This document shows, one piece after another, positions 12,701 through 25,312 of a DNA stretch of 64,000 nt. The notes beneath the pieces were generated by a model. The model was not told the DNA's origin. It searched no databases and saw only the letters and a list, made by a program, of their open reading frames with translations. The first letter of the stretch is position 1, and every line of letters begins with the position of its first letter. The translations under genes and the position numbers were made by a program. Source of the stretch: Lineus longissimus (Eukaryota; Nemertea; Pilidiophora; Heteronemertea; Lineidae); contig NC_088320.1 in assembly GCF_910592395.1 (NCBI RefSeq), positions 6,884,001 to 6,948,000 on the forward strand, given 5' to 3'.

Positions 12701-15700
12701 CACCCTTGAGGAAAAACGTTCGATAGTTCCAGCGACGATTCTCAACTAAAACTCAATCAAGCTTCGTTACATAAATACACCGCCTCGCGTAATTTAGTCG
12801 CACAAGTCACCATGTGCAAAGTGTTGATAAAAAACAGATTAGCATCTCACGCTATTGGTAATCCGGTTAATCCCGATTAAAAAATGTCATCACAGTTTGT
12901 TTTTGTTAATTCCGCCTTTCTTTTTGATGATGTCACGTGTTTACTACATTCAGCTTCTTCATTCTCGCGATAACTATAATAGTGTTGTGAAAATGAAGCG
13001 AATCAAACGTAGCACGTGATAGATTTAGTGTTTACCAATCAAATTATTAAAGTAATTATTTCAAACGAGTGTTTGCATCACGTTTGAGATGAATTTAATC
13101 TTAGTTCTTCGCTCGTATAAGATGATTATCTCTTGGCATTAACAACACGTCAAAATTGCTATAACCGTTTTACTGTCAACGATCAATTTTGGAATGGAGT
13201 TCAACAAACAATTTGGAAAATGACTTCTCATGATCAGTTTAAAGAAAAAGCATATGGGAGCTAAGCTGATCTTCATTACTGTAGTCACAGCGATCAAAGC
13301 ATCTAAAATGCCCATCAACTCCTCCTGAACATTATCAGGACGCAAGGGCGTACTATGGCCCGATTTATGTTTGGCTGGCCATTGACAACCGCACTGGTAC
13401 ATGGAGTACACGTGTACACGACCAAGCTGTTCATCAATTCATTATGCGGAGGTATGCCAAGTAGGAATGGCATTTTCTTACAAGTTTGTCGTGTGTTGCA
13501 AAGAAATCGGAAAGATCCCGGTTTCTTTGACTAAAAACACTACCTGTCTCGTAGCTGTTAGTGAGGATTTGATACAAGTGATTAGATAGAAAGATACCCG
13601 TGCCCTTCGGCTACCAAAACTTCAGCTGAAAGTTCTCCAAACTACCACGAGTCAGAGTGGATTTTTCTCCAACCTATAACATAATCTGGCCAACGAAAAA
13701 AAAAGATAGAATCACGAACAAACAAGCCACAAATTTGTTCCATACGGAGATTCAGCACATTCTAATCTTTGTAAGCCAGTCCTAGATTACATTCAAATAT
13801 CATCTACGTTTTCAATGAAAAAAGAAACCGAAATTTGAAGTTGAAGATAAAGACTGTTTTTTTACGTCTGAAGTTAGTCGTAGTCGTAAGTCGATAGCAA
13901 CTAGTTCATCAACTCTTAATCTTCCCTTGTGTAGGTGAGACAATTTATTCATTGTCTAAAGCAACTGTAAACTTCGACTTTGTTTAAATAGACGCGACAC
14001 GTTTTGAGAAATACTTTATTATTGCTGAATATGTTATTCTTGGGACGTAATGGAGGAATGCGTCAAACACATGGTTGGGTCCGAGATGGGGAGGGGGTTA
14101 ATTCCATGACGTCAGACAGGGGAAAGCTCGCACGAAAACAGTAAACTGGTCATTGCGACCTTAGCCACGCAGGTTAAATCACAGTAATGATGAAACATGA
14201 CGGTTGGCATGGGGATCTTCATGAAAGGATTCTTGTAAGATTACAAAAATACTGACGTATTGTATGATGTAAGATGTAACAACGATCTTATGAAAATGAT
14301 GACGGGATTATCAACCTGCGTCTGTTACCCTCTCATACCCATGCATAGTATCTTATCTAACCCCAACTCCAACACATCATTGACATGGCATAATCAGTTT
14401 GATATCGACTTTTCCAACCGGAATATTTTAAAGGTCTCCATCTCTAACAAAAATCATGACCAGCACCGACACCCGACGCCAATTATTGGTAACCACGACT
14501 GTGACATATGATCCCTCATACCGTCGTACGCAAATCCCCGATTATCTGTCGTCCATCACATGCACATCATCATAACTCGATATCTCGATATCACACGCCA
14601 CTTGATTCGTTTCCATTGCAAATCCCTTTCCCGATACCAGTATTATATGATCCTAGTATCATTATGACAGGGGCAAGCGAGGCTCACCGTGCTCAATGAT
14701 CCGATTTACATGACAAAAGTGGGTTTGGTTATTCAGAGTATGATATTCTATAAGGTTCCTCTTCGTGGTATATAGTTTTAGATGTTCTTGACTGACATTT
14801 CCACATTGAAAAGACCGACAACATAATACGCTCTAACAACATATCACTGGGTAATGTTAGGTCGATTGATATTTTAATCCAACCATGATCCCTAATTCAG
14901 CAGGCAGAAGATTGAAGTTTAATGCAATTCTACTGACAGGTCAGATTATATGCCTCAGATCGACTAGAGGTGCCTTGACTCGTCATGGCAACGAACCTTT
15001 CATACCGTTCTTATCCCACGCTAAACGGATCAGATTTCGCATAAAGTTTCCATCAGCTTATACTCTAAATCGCCAAGTATCAAATGTACGAGGTCGTTCC
15101 ATCGCCAGCCATGAGCCGCTAAAAGATTTACGATGAATATTAAACGTCGAAATTCGTCTAATTCTACATTTCCGTCGCAAAAACTATATCGTCTACGATT
15201 TCATTGAAATTACTTCGTGGCATTGACTGATTGTTTCGCTAAATTGGAATTTCTTCGAAACATGTAATTGCCCTATTACCGCAGTCTGTCAATGTTTATT
15301 GAAGCTTACAGTGAAAATAACAATTTGAGCTGTCTTAGGAGTTTTATCTGCACTTTTACCTAATCAGATTTAATTTTTGTTATGTTTGGCTCAGGGGCTG
15401 ATAGTAGTTTTATCGCGGTGTCTACCGCAGTGGAGAATAGTCCAAGTGGGAACAGACGTCATTTCTCTAGGCAATATCGATTTTTCCTCAAACAAAATAC
15501 TGTGTAGAGCAACGACTTTTAACACATCCCGATTGAAATTCGAGATTTTCTTAACATAGATACATTTTGACCATTATTTATCATCATTTCGGCAACCGAT
15601 ACCAAAGCAGTGATCTCAATACTCAATACTATTCAGTGGGGTTTTGATATACAATCCAAATATATAATTGCGTTTCACTTTGAGATCTCTTATACACCTT

Positions 15701-16341
15701 TCCAGAAATGGGGCGCTGAGTGTCCGAAATAGTGATGTCATAAGGGGAAACTAGGCCTTATGGTGGAGGGACAAAGGAGATAGTCATGGTTGACCAACAC
15801 ACTTGAATGCCTTTAATGACGGACAAGGGGGAAAAAGTTAGTTCCAATGCAAGCCACCAATTTCGGGAAGCATGTGTATGATGAGTTATTGTCGTTTCGT
15901 CCATCTTTGCTTTTCTGAGGCGATCAATATTTGCGAAGTTCATCAGTACCGCTCCATGAGACCATTTACTTGCTAAGGCCGTTTCTAAAGGGCAGCTGTT
16001 ACTTTTTGAAACATCAACAAGGATTACATAACCGTTCTATTCTCTTGTTATTGCCATAAAAAAGGCAGGCCGCGTTTTCTTTCTTCCAAATCTGTCATAA
16101 ATAACATTGTTTTTCATCCATGTATCATGTCTGTGTGTAAATTGCACACGACTTTGGCACACTTTAGACTAATCACGGTTTATCAGACGCTGTCAGGTAT
16201 CAGGGGAGTTTATTGTTCTTTTATTAGTATTCAATCTCCTGCACTTAACAATTACACCTCAAAGAAGAAATCACACCTTTAATATACGCGATTTTCCTGT
16301 AGTTTATCTGAGCCCGGAGCTGGATAGTGTCTCTCGCTTTG
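9718..16341. other. Non-coding stretch, nothing recognised
   Basis: About 6.6 kb without a supported gene. Open frames here (up to 97 codons, 11336-11629) carry no domain I recognise. A dispersed TTGTAAGATT word lies at about 14233. Confidence 0.5.
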
Positions 16342-16444
16342 ATGTTTCTACTCATGGCTTCCGAACGGAAGAAGATCATCCGCGCCAATTGTGTCTTAAT
16401 GGCTAGCAACACGACGCCTGAAACCCAAAGGAATTTTCAGGAAG
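16342..16444 (+). CDS. Candidate first coding exon, possible CARD-like start
   Basis: An ATG at 16342 (second in-frame ATG at 16354) opens a short frame that runs into an excellent splice donor, GAAG|GTAAGT, at 16445. The peptide from the second Met begins MASERKKIIRANCVLMASN. The ERKKIIRAN pattern resembles the first helix of death-fold domains such as CARD, but a stretch this short is not diagnostic. No matching downstream exon was identified. It could equally be an untranslated or chance exon. The donor is seen in the sequence; the domain idea is inference. Confidence 0.25.
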
Positions 16445-17724
16445 GTAAGTAATGGAAATTCCTGCAGAGAACCTCTCGTTCATTCTGTAATTTTAAAAAC
16501 GCACTCGCGGGGGGAGCGTAGTTGTTCCGGCGATAGCGTTTGGAAAACGCACTCGCAGCAACTGGTATCTTAAAGGTAAAGCGCAGGCCTAAAAATCGTA
16601 CTTAACGGCTTTTAATAGCAAAATTTTCCCCAATCAATATTTGCCGTCAAAACTGTAAAGTTTTTGTAACATCGAATTGCACATTAACTTGCAACTATCC
16701 TGGAGGCGATGACTGCATTTATTCAATCCATTGCAAAATTGCATTGCTACGTCTAAACTATTACCCTTGCGTATAACATCCTGATATCCTGGGTTTTTTA
16801 CTCCTTCGCCGTATACAAAGTTTGGGAATTGAAATATCGCCATCGACAGGCGGAGTATATTGAAGCCACTAAGTTGTGCCATGACGCGGGTATAATAGCG
16901 TGAGCCGAGTGTAGATCATTATCTGGCGGTTCGATCTCGGTCGAGATATCTCTGAAAGCACGGGGCTGTTTTGTAACAGTGCCTTCGTCATTTGCCGGGA
17001 TACTCTAGTAGGTGGCGGCCCATTTTAGTCCAAAGCTAACTCAATCTGACATACATCTACGCCATGACAATTTCCCTTAAATATTCGACTCGTAACCTTC
17101 ATAAAGCATCAGTCATTTTGCGCCACGGTCTTTTGAGAGAGACGGAACATGCTTCAATATTAATTGAGAGCCAGTAATACGCAGTCGTGTTGATCCCAAG
17201 TACATGTACATAGTAGACTCTATCCGCCCACCCAGCATGATGGTATTTACCTGCCAAGTGAACGTAATGGCATTTGCCTGCATGTGTCGATTTTCTTATG
17301 CTGCTGGAGCCCAAAATGTTGCAGTCTTTTTAATTGATGTTGATTGATAGGCCATAGGGATGTTCTAATAATGAACGATGTTTCCTCTAGAAGACATTTA
17401 GGCTTGCCGTTTACTGAACCGGAGAAATAACGCGGTAATTCAGTTGTTGCTCTTCGTCTCCCGCCGCAGATACTAAATCACCCTCTTAATTACGACTAAG
17501 AATTAAGCGATATTGGAATATCTATCTCTGGAGCATTTGTATTCTGGGAGACCCCTGTTTTTAATCAATCATTTACTTAATGGAACCAGTGAACACAGTT
17601 TTGGTCATTTGGCAGCTTGTTGCTGGTAGTTCATTGTCATGTTTACTTGTCCTTGGTAAGGGCGAAGCGATGATAAGATAAAGCCGGAATAATAGGACAG
17701 CGAGGAGCGGTTGACGATAAATTA

Positions 17725-17847
17725 ATGTACATGACTGTATCAAAAAAAATCAAACATCGGGCACTTTATAGGTCGGTTATACCGTTCTTCTTCGTGCTGA
17801 TCTCTATAACGTTTAACACGTTATCGACTAATGCTCTGCTCCTAAAG
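17725..17847 (+). CDS. Candidate first exon encoding a signal peptide or anchor
   Basis: Forty-one codons from ATG at 17725 end exactly at a canonical donor AAG|GTGAGT (17848). The peptide has a basic N-terminal part (residues 7-16, KKIKHRALYR), then a hydrophobic stretch SVIPFFFVLISI (about 17-28) and a possible cleavage point after TNA at residue 37. This layout fits a signal peptide or signal anchor. The frame remains open past the donor to 17922, so an unspliced reading is possible. No downstream exon was identified and the protein family is unknown. Confidence 0.3.
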
Positions 17848-18020
17848 GTGAGTAACGTATTCTCTGGTTTCGATGGGGGATGGACATTTACAAACAACAA
17901 CATTGCTTTATTAAATAAATAATACAGAATCCTTAAAAACAGCACTGAGATGTAAATCCCTGCAACCCACGGGTTCCCACAGCGGCGCTGGCAAGGCTTC
18001 AGAAATTCGACTGTGTCTTG

Positions 18021-18060
18021 CTTGTATTTTAAGCCCCCCTCTTAGGAGGGGCTCTTAAGA
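18021..18060 (+). repeat. Short C-run/G-run hairpin
   Basis: AGCCCCCCTC and GAGGGGCT flank a TTAG loop, forming a strong small palindrome. No neighbouring gene uses it visibly. Confidence 0.5.
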
Positions 18061-18851
18061 TACACGTGTGTGCGGGAGTATATAATGTAAATGAATGAAG
18101 AGAAATAAAGAGAGTAACAATTGTATATCCAACAAACAATTTTTTTTGGTTTTTCAAAATGGCGCTGAATAAATAAATCAGACCAGTTGTAGCGCTGAAT
18201 TATAAATCAGACCAGTTGTAACAGGTTACGAGAACATCTAATTTAAATCTTCATGGGAATTCGCTACATATGCCTAAGAAATTGGCCAATTATATTAATA
18301 TTTTTATTAGAGAAATATCCGTCCTAAAAAATGACAGAAAAGGGTGGTTTATTTCAATTTTGTGTCGACATGGTCGAGGTCGCGTGACATAAACAAAACA
18401 ATCGCACACACCCGTCCAAAATGGGCACTTTAAGAAAAACAAATACGTTTTCCCTGCTTAAAACCACACTGACGACTAAGTTATATTTTGGGTACTGCCC
18501 AAATCTGAAGTATCAAAATGAATCACAAACTAGAACTAGCTCTATTTAGCTATAGTTGCGTGAAAAATTCGGGTGAGCGGCGTACATTCTGCACCCTAGC
18601 GGCCAATAATTAAACTACTTTCAGCTGTCTGCTCCGGTCTCGTTAGGGAGTTTTTCCCAAATGTACGCGATGATGACGTGCCCCATTAACAGGACGTAAC
18701 ATCTATTTTAAAATGCATTTCCAAAGTGAATGCATGAGGACAACCTATTTGTGTCGTATATCACTGGAAACGCCCGATTCCCGTGAATAAGGACAATCAC
18801 AATGTATTACATTACCAAAACAAAAATGTGTCGGAAGGATGGATGGATGGC

Positions 18852-19075
18852 CCCATCGCACCCCCCCCCCTCCAGCAGTATGACACAGAAGGGCTAGTTG
18901 ACTGTCCACCGGGGGGGTTTGGGGGGAGCTTCCCCCCAACGCACTGGTAAAAACCTATGTCGACGGAGGGGGGTTTGGGGGGTGTCCCCCCATTGTAACA
19001 GCTGTAGTTGTTAGAGCTTGCACTTAACATATGCTCGTAGGGTGGTTCGGGGGAGCTCCCCCGACCTAAAGGGGG
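18852..19075 (+). repeat. Three-copy G-run hairpin array
   Basis: Three imperfect copies of a G-run/C-run hairpin lie about 60-75 bp apart. The cores are GGGGGGTTTGGGGGGAGC..CCCCCC near 18909, GGGGGGTTTGGGGGGTGTCCCCCC near 18966 (split by a short spacer), and GGTTCGGGGGAGCTCCCCC near 19043. A C-run sits at 18861-18870. The open frames across this segment on the minus strand are Pro/Gly-rich translations of the repeat, not a gene. The G-runs could fold as hairpins or quadruplexes. Confidence 0.7.
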
Positions 19076-22000
19076 GCTCACTAAGTCCTTGACTTTACAT
19101 ATTACTCTTATCATGCCGTGAAAGCAAGCATACGGGACATTCATGGCCAAGGAATAAAGGAACATACTGTGCTAACCTGATGGTGAATTACAATTAGCCT
19201 ACGACAATCTCCAGAACGGTGTCACATCGAGTGTAGACTATTATTGTCACATCGGGTCGAAGATAAAGTGTCAACACAAGGCTGTGACAATCCGCCGATA
19301 ACAAACGATCCAAGATGATGACGACCCATAACAGGATAGTCAGAGTCATAACAAGATTTAGGGGACGTGATTACATCTCTTCTCAACGCCGGCCTTAACA
19401 ATCTCAACTGTCGTACCCTGGAGTAATTAGACATGTTTGGACGGAAAGAAAATCGAGATAACAGCGAGGCAAACAACAGATTGACACAATGATGATTCTG
19501 CGGAGGTTGAACTTCCAATTATGAATATCATTAACGTCGTTAACTTTGTCGAAACGGCAAAGGCAGATCGCTTGGGGCTTGACATGACGGTAGGGTTGTT
19601 GCACCGTGTTCAAGCGCCAACGTAAAGCTAAGGGCATTTCCTCAGAACAACTGCGAGCAGCACTGATGTTCGGTTCATTAGACACGATGTTCGTGCGTTA
19701 TTTGTGTGGTGGCAAGCTCTGCAATCGTTTCGAACGACGAAGTACGAAGGTATATGTGTCCAAATGCAGTACCTCCGTGTTGTTACCATAGGCATTGTTA
19801 CAAAAAGTGTATTTTCAAAAAGGGAATCACTTTCTAATGAAATTACAACGCCATCGTCGTATCCGGCATGCCGACAGCTGCGTATAGCCGCTTCTCTCAT
19901 TAGGAGAGCAAAACACTGGTAAACTGTAACACCGAGATAAAATGCTCGGTAATACGACGACTAGTAGAAGGCACGCTGCGTTAAGAAAAATGTAATGCCA
20001 CAAACATTTCCGTGGGTAAGATTCCTTCCAATTACGATCATGAGAAGTGTTGGCAACCTACTCGACGTTGTATGGTGTATTCTTTGTATAAATAACCACT
20101 CCGATTTTGTGAAAATATGGACTGCGGATGATCAAAAGATGATATCATTGAGTCCAACGAATGCGGATTTTACTGTCAGAATGCTGGAGATGGTGTTGTG
20201 GGTTTTGTGATGGATGCGATTGCAAATTCTTTACGCATACGAAATGAATAGAATATGACTGATCACTTATGCATTGAGGCAATTGTCGTGAGTGGCTTCT
20301 GTAGTTAGATAGAACTTGCGTCATTTTATATCTTGTTTCTACTCTTCTTCATCATTGTCATATCATTTTCGTAGTTTTGGGTGTGGAAGGGGTTTAGGAT
20401 GATGCATGTACATGATTGAGCTTTTATCAAATAACTACTGCTTTTCACTGTTAGCCTTTTTTTTGATAGATTCAATTTCATCAAAGTTTTCCATGCGTGT
20501 AGGCAAAATCACTGGACATGATTAATGGCACTTCGACGGTTCCTTTGCTGAAGATGCTGAATCATATGTTTGACTAGATACTTCTGTAGCCAAGAATGTA
20601 TTTGGCAAACAATCAAGATCTCAGACTACAGTGATGAACTTGTGCTCGCTATATACTAATAGGTCCGTGGGGTATGCACGATCAACCATGAATCACTACT
20701 TCGAGTCTTAAAAAAGTGTTTGCATTGGGATACAGTCCGTAGAGACGACTTGCAAGTAAAATTCGAACAATGCTTAAAAAACAGTCTTCCCGTATATTTC
20801 AAAGTAATTGAATAGAATAAAACTCCCCGATCGCTTGGGAAATCATTTACAACGCGATATCATGTTTTTACTTGGTGCAAGAATGCTTGTTATTAATCGA
20901 TACTCTCGATTGTTCTTCGTGATTTATTGTATATTTTTCATCAAGAGCCCGCAATTTTAAGCCTCAACTGTCAGCCAAACGATTCACTGACTATTTGTAC
21001 CAATTAAATTGGATCGTTGGTTAAGCAGAGTACGTTTTTTTTCTGGGCGCTTTATATGTACTGACGGTGTAAACAGTCTAAGCTAAAAAAGTAATTTGCA
21101 TGTTATGGTTTAAATTCTTGTTTTTGTTGCTTAAAAACTTTGAGTTCACTGATCAAATGGTGTACAGTTATACCGCAATTGGCATTTTTGTGATTTATAG
21201 TTGCTTTCGTGTACATTGATTAAATACAATAATTGGAAAAAAAATGACGAAAAAATTAAAATATAATGCCAATTTGACAAAGCGGGCGTGAAAATTTGGG
21301 GACGAACACCTTGCATCTTAGACGTTCTTTGGAGTCCATTCTTTGAGGTTCCTTTTTCCTGGATTCCGTAGGCCGATCAGATTTCGAAATCTTATAGGCT
21401 TACTTTAGAAGGAAACGAAAAGCGTGTAACGGGAGTTACTTAAGAATATTTTCTAACTAATCCTACCATCTGGCTATGTCTGTCCTTAGTGATGAGCGTG
21501 CCTGCTTACGAAAATAAATTACCAGTACCGTACTCCACAAGTTGGGGGACTGATTTTGTGCGTGTATGGGCATATGATAAGGAAAGTGTTAAAAGCAGCA
21601 ATGTTGGGAATCATGACACGGAAAGACAGGGAACAAGGACCCACTTGCAGCGTAAAGGATACCCTACGCATTTCTTGTGTCATGAACTACCCTGGAGTCA
21701 TTGTTTCTTGTCGTGGTGATGAAAGTAGGACTAGAGCCAAGCGCCTTGACGCGATGACACCATCAAAAAAGAACAGAAGATGTAAATCAAGATAACTCGA
21801 CGATCTTCAATTTCATTTTTCCTAGTTATCGTTTGGTACACATATCACGCTAGACTCAATGCCCAGTCGGCCACATGTTAAAATGGTACGCCGTTTGCAC
21901 TTTCAGTTACAAATTTCCAATATTTAACGAGCGGCATAGGCTTTTAAATCTGCTATCGATTCTTCTAAATCGCATCACAAGCACCTTCCTCCATAGTTGT

Positions 22001-23282
22001 TATCCAGCTCCTGTTTTTCAAGGTACACAGTCTGCTTGCCGTAATTTTTCCGATCTGTTTCCTAGTAATCCCCGCAACTTCCAACAGCAATTCTACACTG
22101 CAGAAGAGTAAATTGCGTGTGGTAACCTAATAATGCATCGAAAATACCTGTTGACATTTCGGGCTGTTTTGCTGTAAGTCCCATGAGTGGGTTAGGATTG
22201 TTAGGCGAGGTTTAAACACGCCACATGATATACTATTATCCGCTTTTTTACTTTCTATTGTAACAAAGGGAATTTACTACCAGCGAGCCCCTGTGTTGAA
22301 ATTCAGCCTTTCGAAGATGACGTTTTTAATATGTAATTGCTATTTTTATTTGATGATTCATAATCAAAAACATACATGAAAAGTGAACACATACTTTGAT
22401 TCACACTCCTTCCATAATCTTCACTTTGATACGGGAAGCACTACATCGTCGACTTCATATTCTCTTTAGATGAAACTAGAGAAGACGTGCCTATCATTCG
22501 GAAATTTCCTGCCCGCCATCGCATCATATACGATTTCAAAGTTTTGTGGGTAGAGCCAGACCAAGAACCTCGACGCTCTTCACCCACCTGGATGCAGCCT
22601 TTTGTGGGATTCATTGCTCTGCCACCGCTGTTTTGTTATTTCGTTGTCATCCACAGTAATTAAACGCAACATTTCCGACTTGAACCTTACCATGCACACC
22701 AGTCGATATAAGTCTCCGAAGGACACAAGCAAGGACAACTCAGTTTGAGGCGTCTAGCCGTGGGCAACAGAAGCTATAAATGTGGTTACTGACTATATAG
22801 ACTCCGATTTACCCAAAGGACTACTACCTGCTGTGTCTATTTTCTGGTTGATAAACTCATCAATATTCTTGTTATACAAATCATCGGAGATTAAGGGAAT
22901 TTATCGAAAAAGGATAGAATTACCCATTCTGTGGTAGTCGTCTATGGTCGCGAAATGAATAGTGTCTAACCTGTGTGTTCAAGTTAAAAACTTGGTAATG
23001 TAATTTTATTCATGTTTTTCAAGTCGCAAATCCGGATATGATTATTATGAATAATATGGTTTGATCTTATTCAGTATATCATAAGCCGACATGTGAGTTT
23101 TCATTTACAATATTTACAAAGTTTTCGTAAGATTCTGGTTTAAGATCGTATTATCAAAAAGATTACAAGAATTTCGTGAAAATTGTGCAATGTACATCTA
23201 CACGAAACTTTTAAAATCCTTTCTAAGAATCGTATTGAAATATTCGATCTTAATTGGTGTGTCACGCCCATCCTGACCACTG
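19076..23282. other. Non-coding stretch, nothing recognised
   Basis: Several overlapping open frames on both strands at 19222-19922 and 21489-21795 compete for the same bases and show no domain. I do not support a gene here. A dispersed CGTAAGATTCTGG word lies at about 23126. Confidence 0.5.
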
Positions 23283-23475
23283 CCAAATGGATGGAAACTC
23301 TACCTAATGGATGGTGCACACATACAGATTTTTAGAGGTTTCAGAATGTTCAAACGAATTACATGGGATATGTAAAGCCGAATGGATGGAAACTCTACCT
23401 TATGGATAGGGCCCATACGGATATTTAGTTCCATGCCATTCTAGAAAAAAATATGAAAATTTAAAAGGGTTATAT
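23283..23475 (+). repeat. Two-copy tandem repeat, about 95 bp
   Basis: AATGGATGGAAACTCTACCT appears at 23286 and 23381, followed in both copies by AATGGAT/ATGGATAGGG, a CAGAT/CGGAT-TTTAG block and a terminal TATGGRATAT-like word. The second copy is more diverged at its 3' end. It is non-coding. Confidence 0.65.
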
Positions 23476-24727
23476 GGAATATCTAACTACGCCGCCGGTA
23501 TTGGAATTTGTTTTTGATGCTCGTTCTAGAAGGAATAATCCAGAGTCGCATCATTTTCCACTAATAGTGTTATTGGAATACTATCATATAACTAACTTGA
23601 TGACAAATTTCTATCTATAACGTCAGAGAATGTTATTCTTTAATTTCATCCCCGCAGCAGTGGATAACGGGAGGTTAGACCAGGTCACTGATTATCAGGC
23701 TAATTTAAATTCAATGACCAAAACTCAATATTTGCCACTTATCTCCAATATCATAATCACGAAGCGAACGTTATGTTCCCATTCAGTTCTATTCCTTGAC
23801 CTCAAAGGTCTTGGGTTCTGTGGTGGAACTCTCTAGGACAGCCGACTCTTGTTACCAAAAACGGACTGACAGTCTGGCGTGCATCTCAAAAACTCTGAAC
23901 TCAGAAGAAGAAGAAGTTATTTTCCTTGATTGGACAGGTCTTGAAAAGAGTTTACTTTGGTTTATCAGTATTTACCTTGACGAAGAATACAGCATACATT
24001 TGTATGCAATCTATTTCCAAATGAAGTGGATCGGCTATTACTCTGAACTCATAAACGGCATGGTTATACGCACAATGGTAAACTAGTTAGCGTGACCCCA
24101 CTGACCGTCGCTATTATCGCTTGAGTTTTAGCGGTCCGATATCTCGGCAAGTGTAGCGTTTTTGTGCCTCATACAAAAACCACAATATACTTCGCGTTGA
24201 AACTTACGCAGTGTCCAGATAAGATAACTTAAAAAGGACAAAGCGCGTGAAGTTGTTGTTAAATCCAGTTCATATTAGCAGCGCAGTGGTCATGAAAAGT
24301 GAGGTATGTTTGATCGAAAAACGGGCTCACCATTACGCTGCGTTATAGTGTACCGTATACAGATAATGTACAATGCATACGGCAGAATCAGATCAAATTT
24401 GGGTGAGGCGCACCGTAAAGTGAGGTAAGGGCAAGGGCTACGGAGGCAATACCGCTGGTTTTGACTTCCAGAATGATTAAAATGAATGCTCCATAACGTT
24501 TCAAGTTTTTCTATCACCGACTGTTCTTGCTTTCTCTGACCGGCCCCGCTTGCTTTGCCCTGAGGGATATTGACTTGCTCAGGCCTCTCCTCTGCGACGA
24601 CAGCCACTGCAACCCGGGCTCGGATGATTGGGGTCTGGTTCGATTATTTGTTCGAGCATTCTAATGACTTTACCGTGTGTTAATTGTAAATTGCCAATGT
24701 TATTGTTTAACTTGTCCTTGCTTGTTC
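23476..24727. other. No supported gene; one coding-like minus frame
   Basis: The minus-strand frame from about 24650 to 24290 has a locally coding-like, Glu/Gln/Lys-rich start (near 24490-24600) but no ATG, no recognised domain and no clear splice pair. It is left unannotated. Confidence 0.4.
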
Positions 24728-24731
24728 TAAG

Positions 24732-24867
24732 TGTAGTGGTGGCATCATTCCTACTAGCCCAGGCTAGAGGGAAATTCCCTTTAGCTCAGTCGGTAGAGTG
24801 ATGGCCTTGTAAGCGAGAGGTCCCGGGTCAATCCCTTGTTGGACCTTGATGTTATTCCTCTGTTACA
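24732..24867 (+). repeat. 5' LTR with internal A and B boxes
   Basis: The LTR contains TAGCTCAGTCGG (24782-24793), a perfect match to the tRNA A-box consensus, and a B-box region GGGTCAATCC about 45 bases later. An anticodon-like CTTGTAA lies between. The anticodon stem and acceptor stem do not pair, so this is not a functional tRNA gene. In this copy one T of the B box is missing compared with the 3' LTR (GGGTTCAATCC). A small palindrome, CTAGCCCAGGCTAG, sits upstream at 24754-24767. Confidence 0.85.
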
Positions 24868-24869
24868 TT

Positions 24870-24887
24870 TGGCGCCCAACGTGGTAA
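24870..24887 (+). promoter_or_regulatory. Primer binding site of the mini-retrotransposon
   Basis: TGGCGCCCAACGTGG starts two bases after the LTR end. It has the TGG expected for pairing with the CCA end of a tRNA. The priming tRNA was not identified. Confidence 0.75.
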
Positions 24888-24986
24888 AAGGGTACTAATA
24901 ATTTGTTTAGGCGCTGGTGTGTCTTTGGATAATGAATTAACCCTTTGTATCACGGAAGAACCCGTTTGTGTGGACACAACTTTCCC

Positions 24987-25000
24987 AAACAGGGGGAGTA
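24987..25000 (+). promoter_or_regulatory. Polypurine tract
   Basis: AAACAGGGGGAGTA directly precedes the 3' LTR, the expected position for the plus-strand primer in LTR retrotransposons. Confidence 0.75.
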
Positions 25001-25312
25001 TGTAGTGGTGGCATCATTCCTACTAGCCCAGGCTAGAGGGAAATTCCCTTTAGCTCAGTCGGTAGAGTGATGGCCTTGTAAGCGAGAGGTCCCGGTGTAA
25101 CATCTGTGGTTGTTTCCCATGTGTCAGTGTTTCCAAACAATAGGCAGCTAGAGAGACCATGACTTTTCAATAGGGGGAAACACAGAAAAACTTGTCAATC
25201 TATCTTTTAGCGTTCCCAAACAATGAGGGGAAACACTCAAAAATAGAAACACTCAAAAACATTACACCGGGTTCAATCCCTGGTTGGACCTTGATGTTTT
25301 TCCTCTGTTACA
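25001..25312 (+). repeat. 3' LTR, interrupted by a MITE
   Basis: Same sequence as the 5' LTR up to AGGTCCCGG. The LTR then resumes after the nested MITE with GGGTTCAATCCCTGGTTGG and ends TCTGTTACA. Differences from the 5' LTR are one indel and two substitutions. The insertion separates the A box from an otherwise intact B box. Confidence 0.9.
25096..25266 (+). mobile_element. CCGG-flanked MITE, copy B (intact)
   Basis: A 171-bp element running TGTAACATCTGTGG..AAAAACATTACA, with CCGG immediately before (25092-25095) and after (25267-25270). The uninterrupted 5' LTR has a single CCGG at the corresponding site, which proves that CCGG is a 4-bp target duplication and gives exact ends. The termini match only over TGTAA/TTACA, plus internal inverted words such as GTGTTTCC and GGAAACAC. 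No protein is encoded. TGTNR-type ends with 4-bp duplications are known for Ginger-type DNA transposons, so a Ginger-driven origin is a reasonable inference. Confidence 0.92.

Noticed and set aside
17580-17656. Short ATG frame MEPVNTVLVIWQ.. ending at GTAAGG
   Set aside because: It is hydrophobic and followed by a donor, but too short and with no downstream exon. The neighbouring 17725 candidate is slightly better.
18745-19165. Pro/Gly-rich minus frames
   Set aside because: They are produced by the G-run hairpin array.
19404-19922. Cluster of overlapping frames on both strands
   Set aside because: Several frames of similar length compete in both directions without domains, splice support or codon bias.
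24780-24850. Functional tRNA-Thr-like gene
   Set aside because: A and B boxes are present, but the anticodon and acceptor stems do not pair, and the sequence is embedded in both LTRs of a mobile element.
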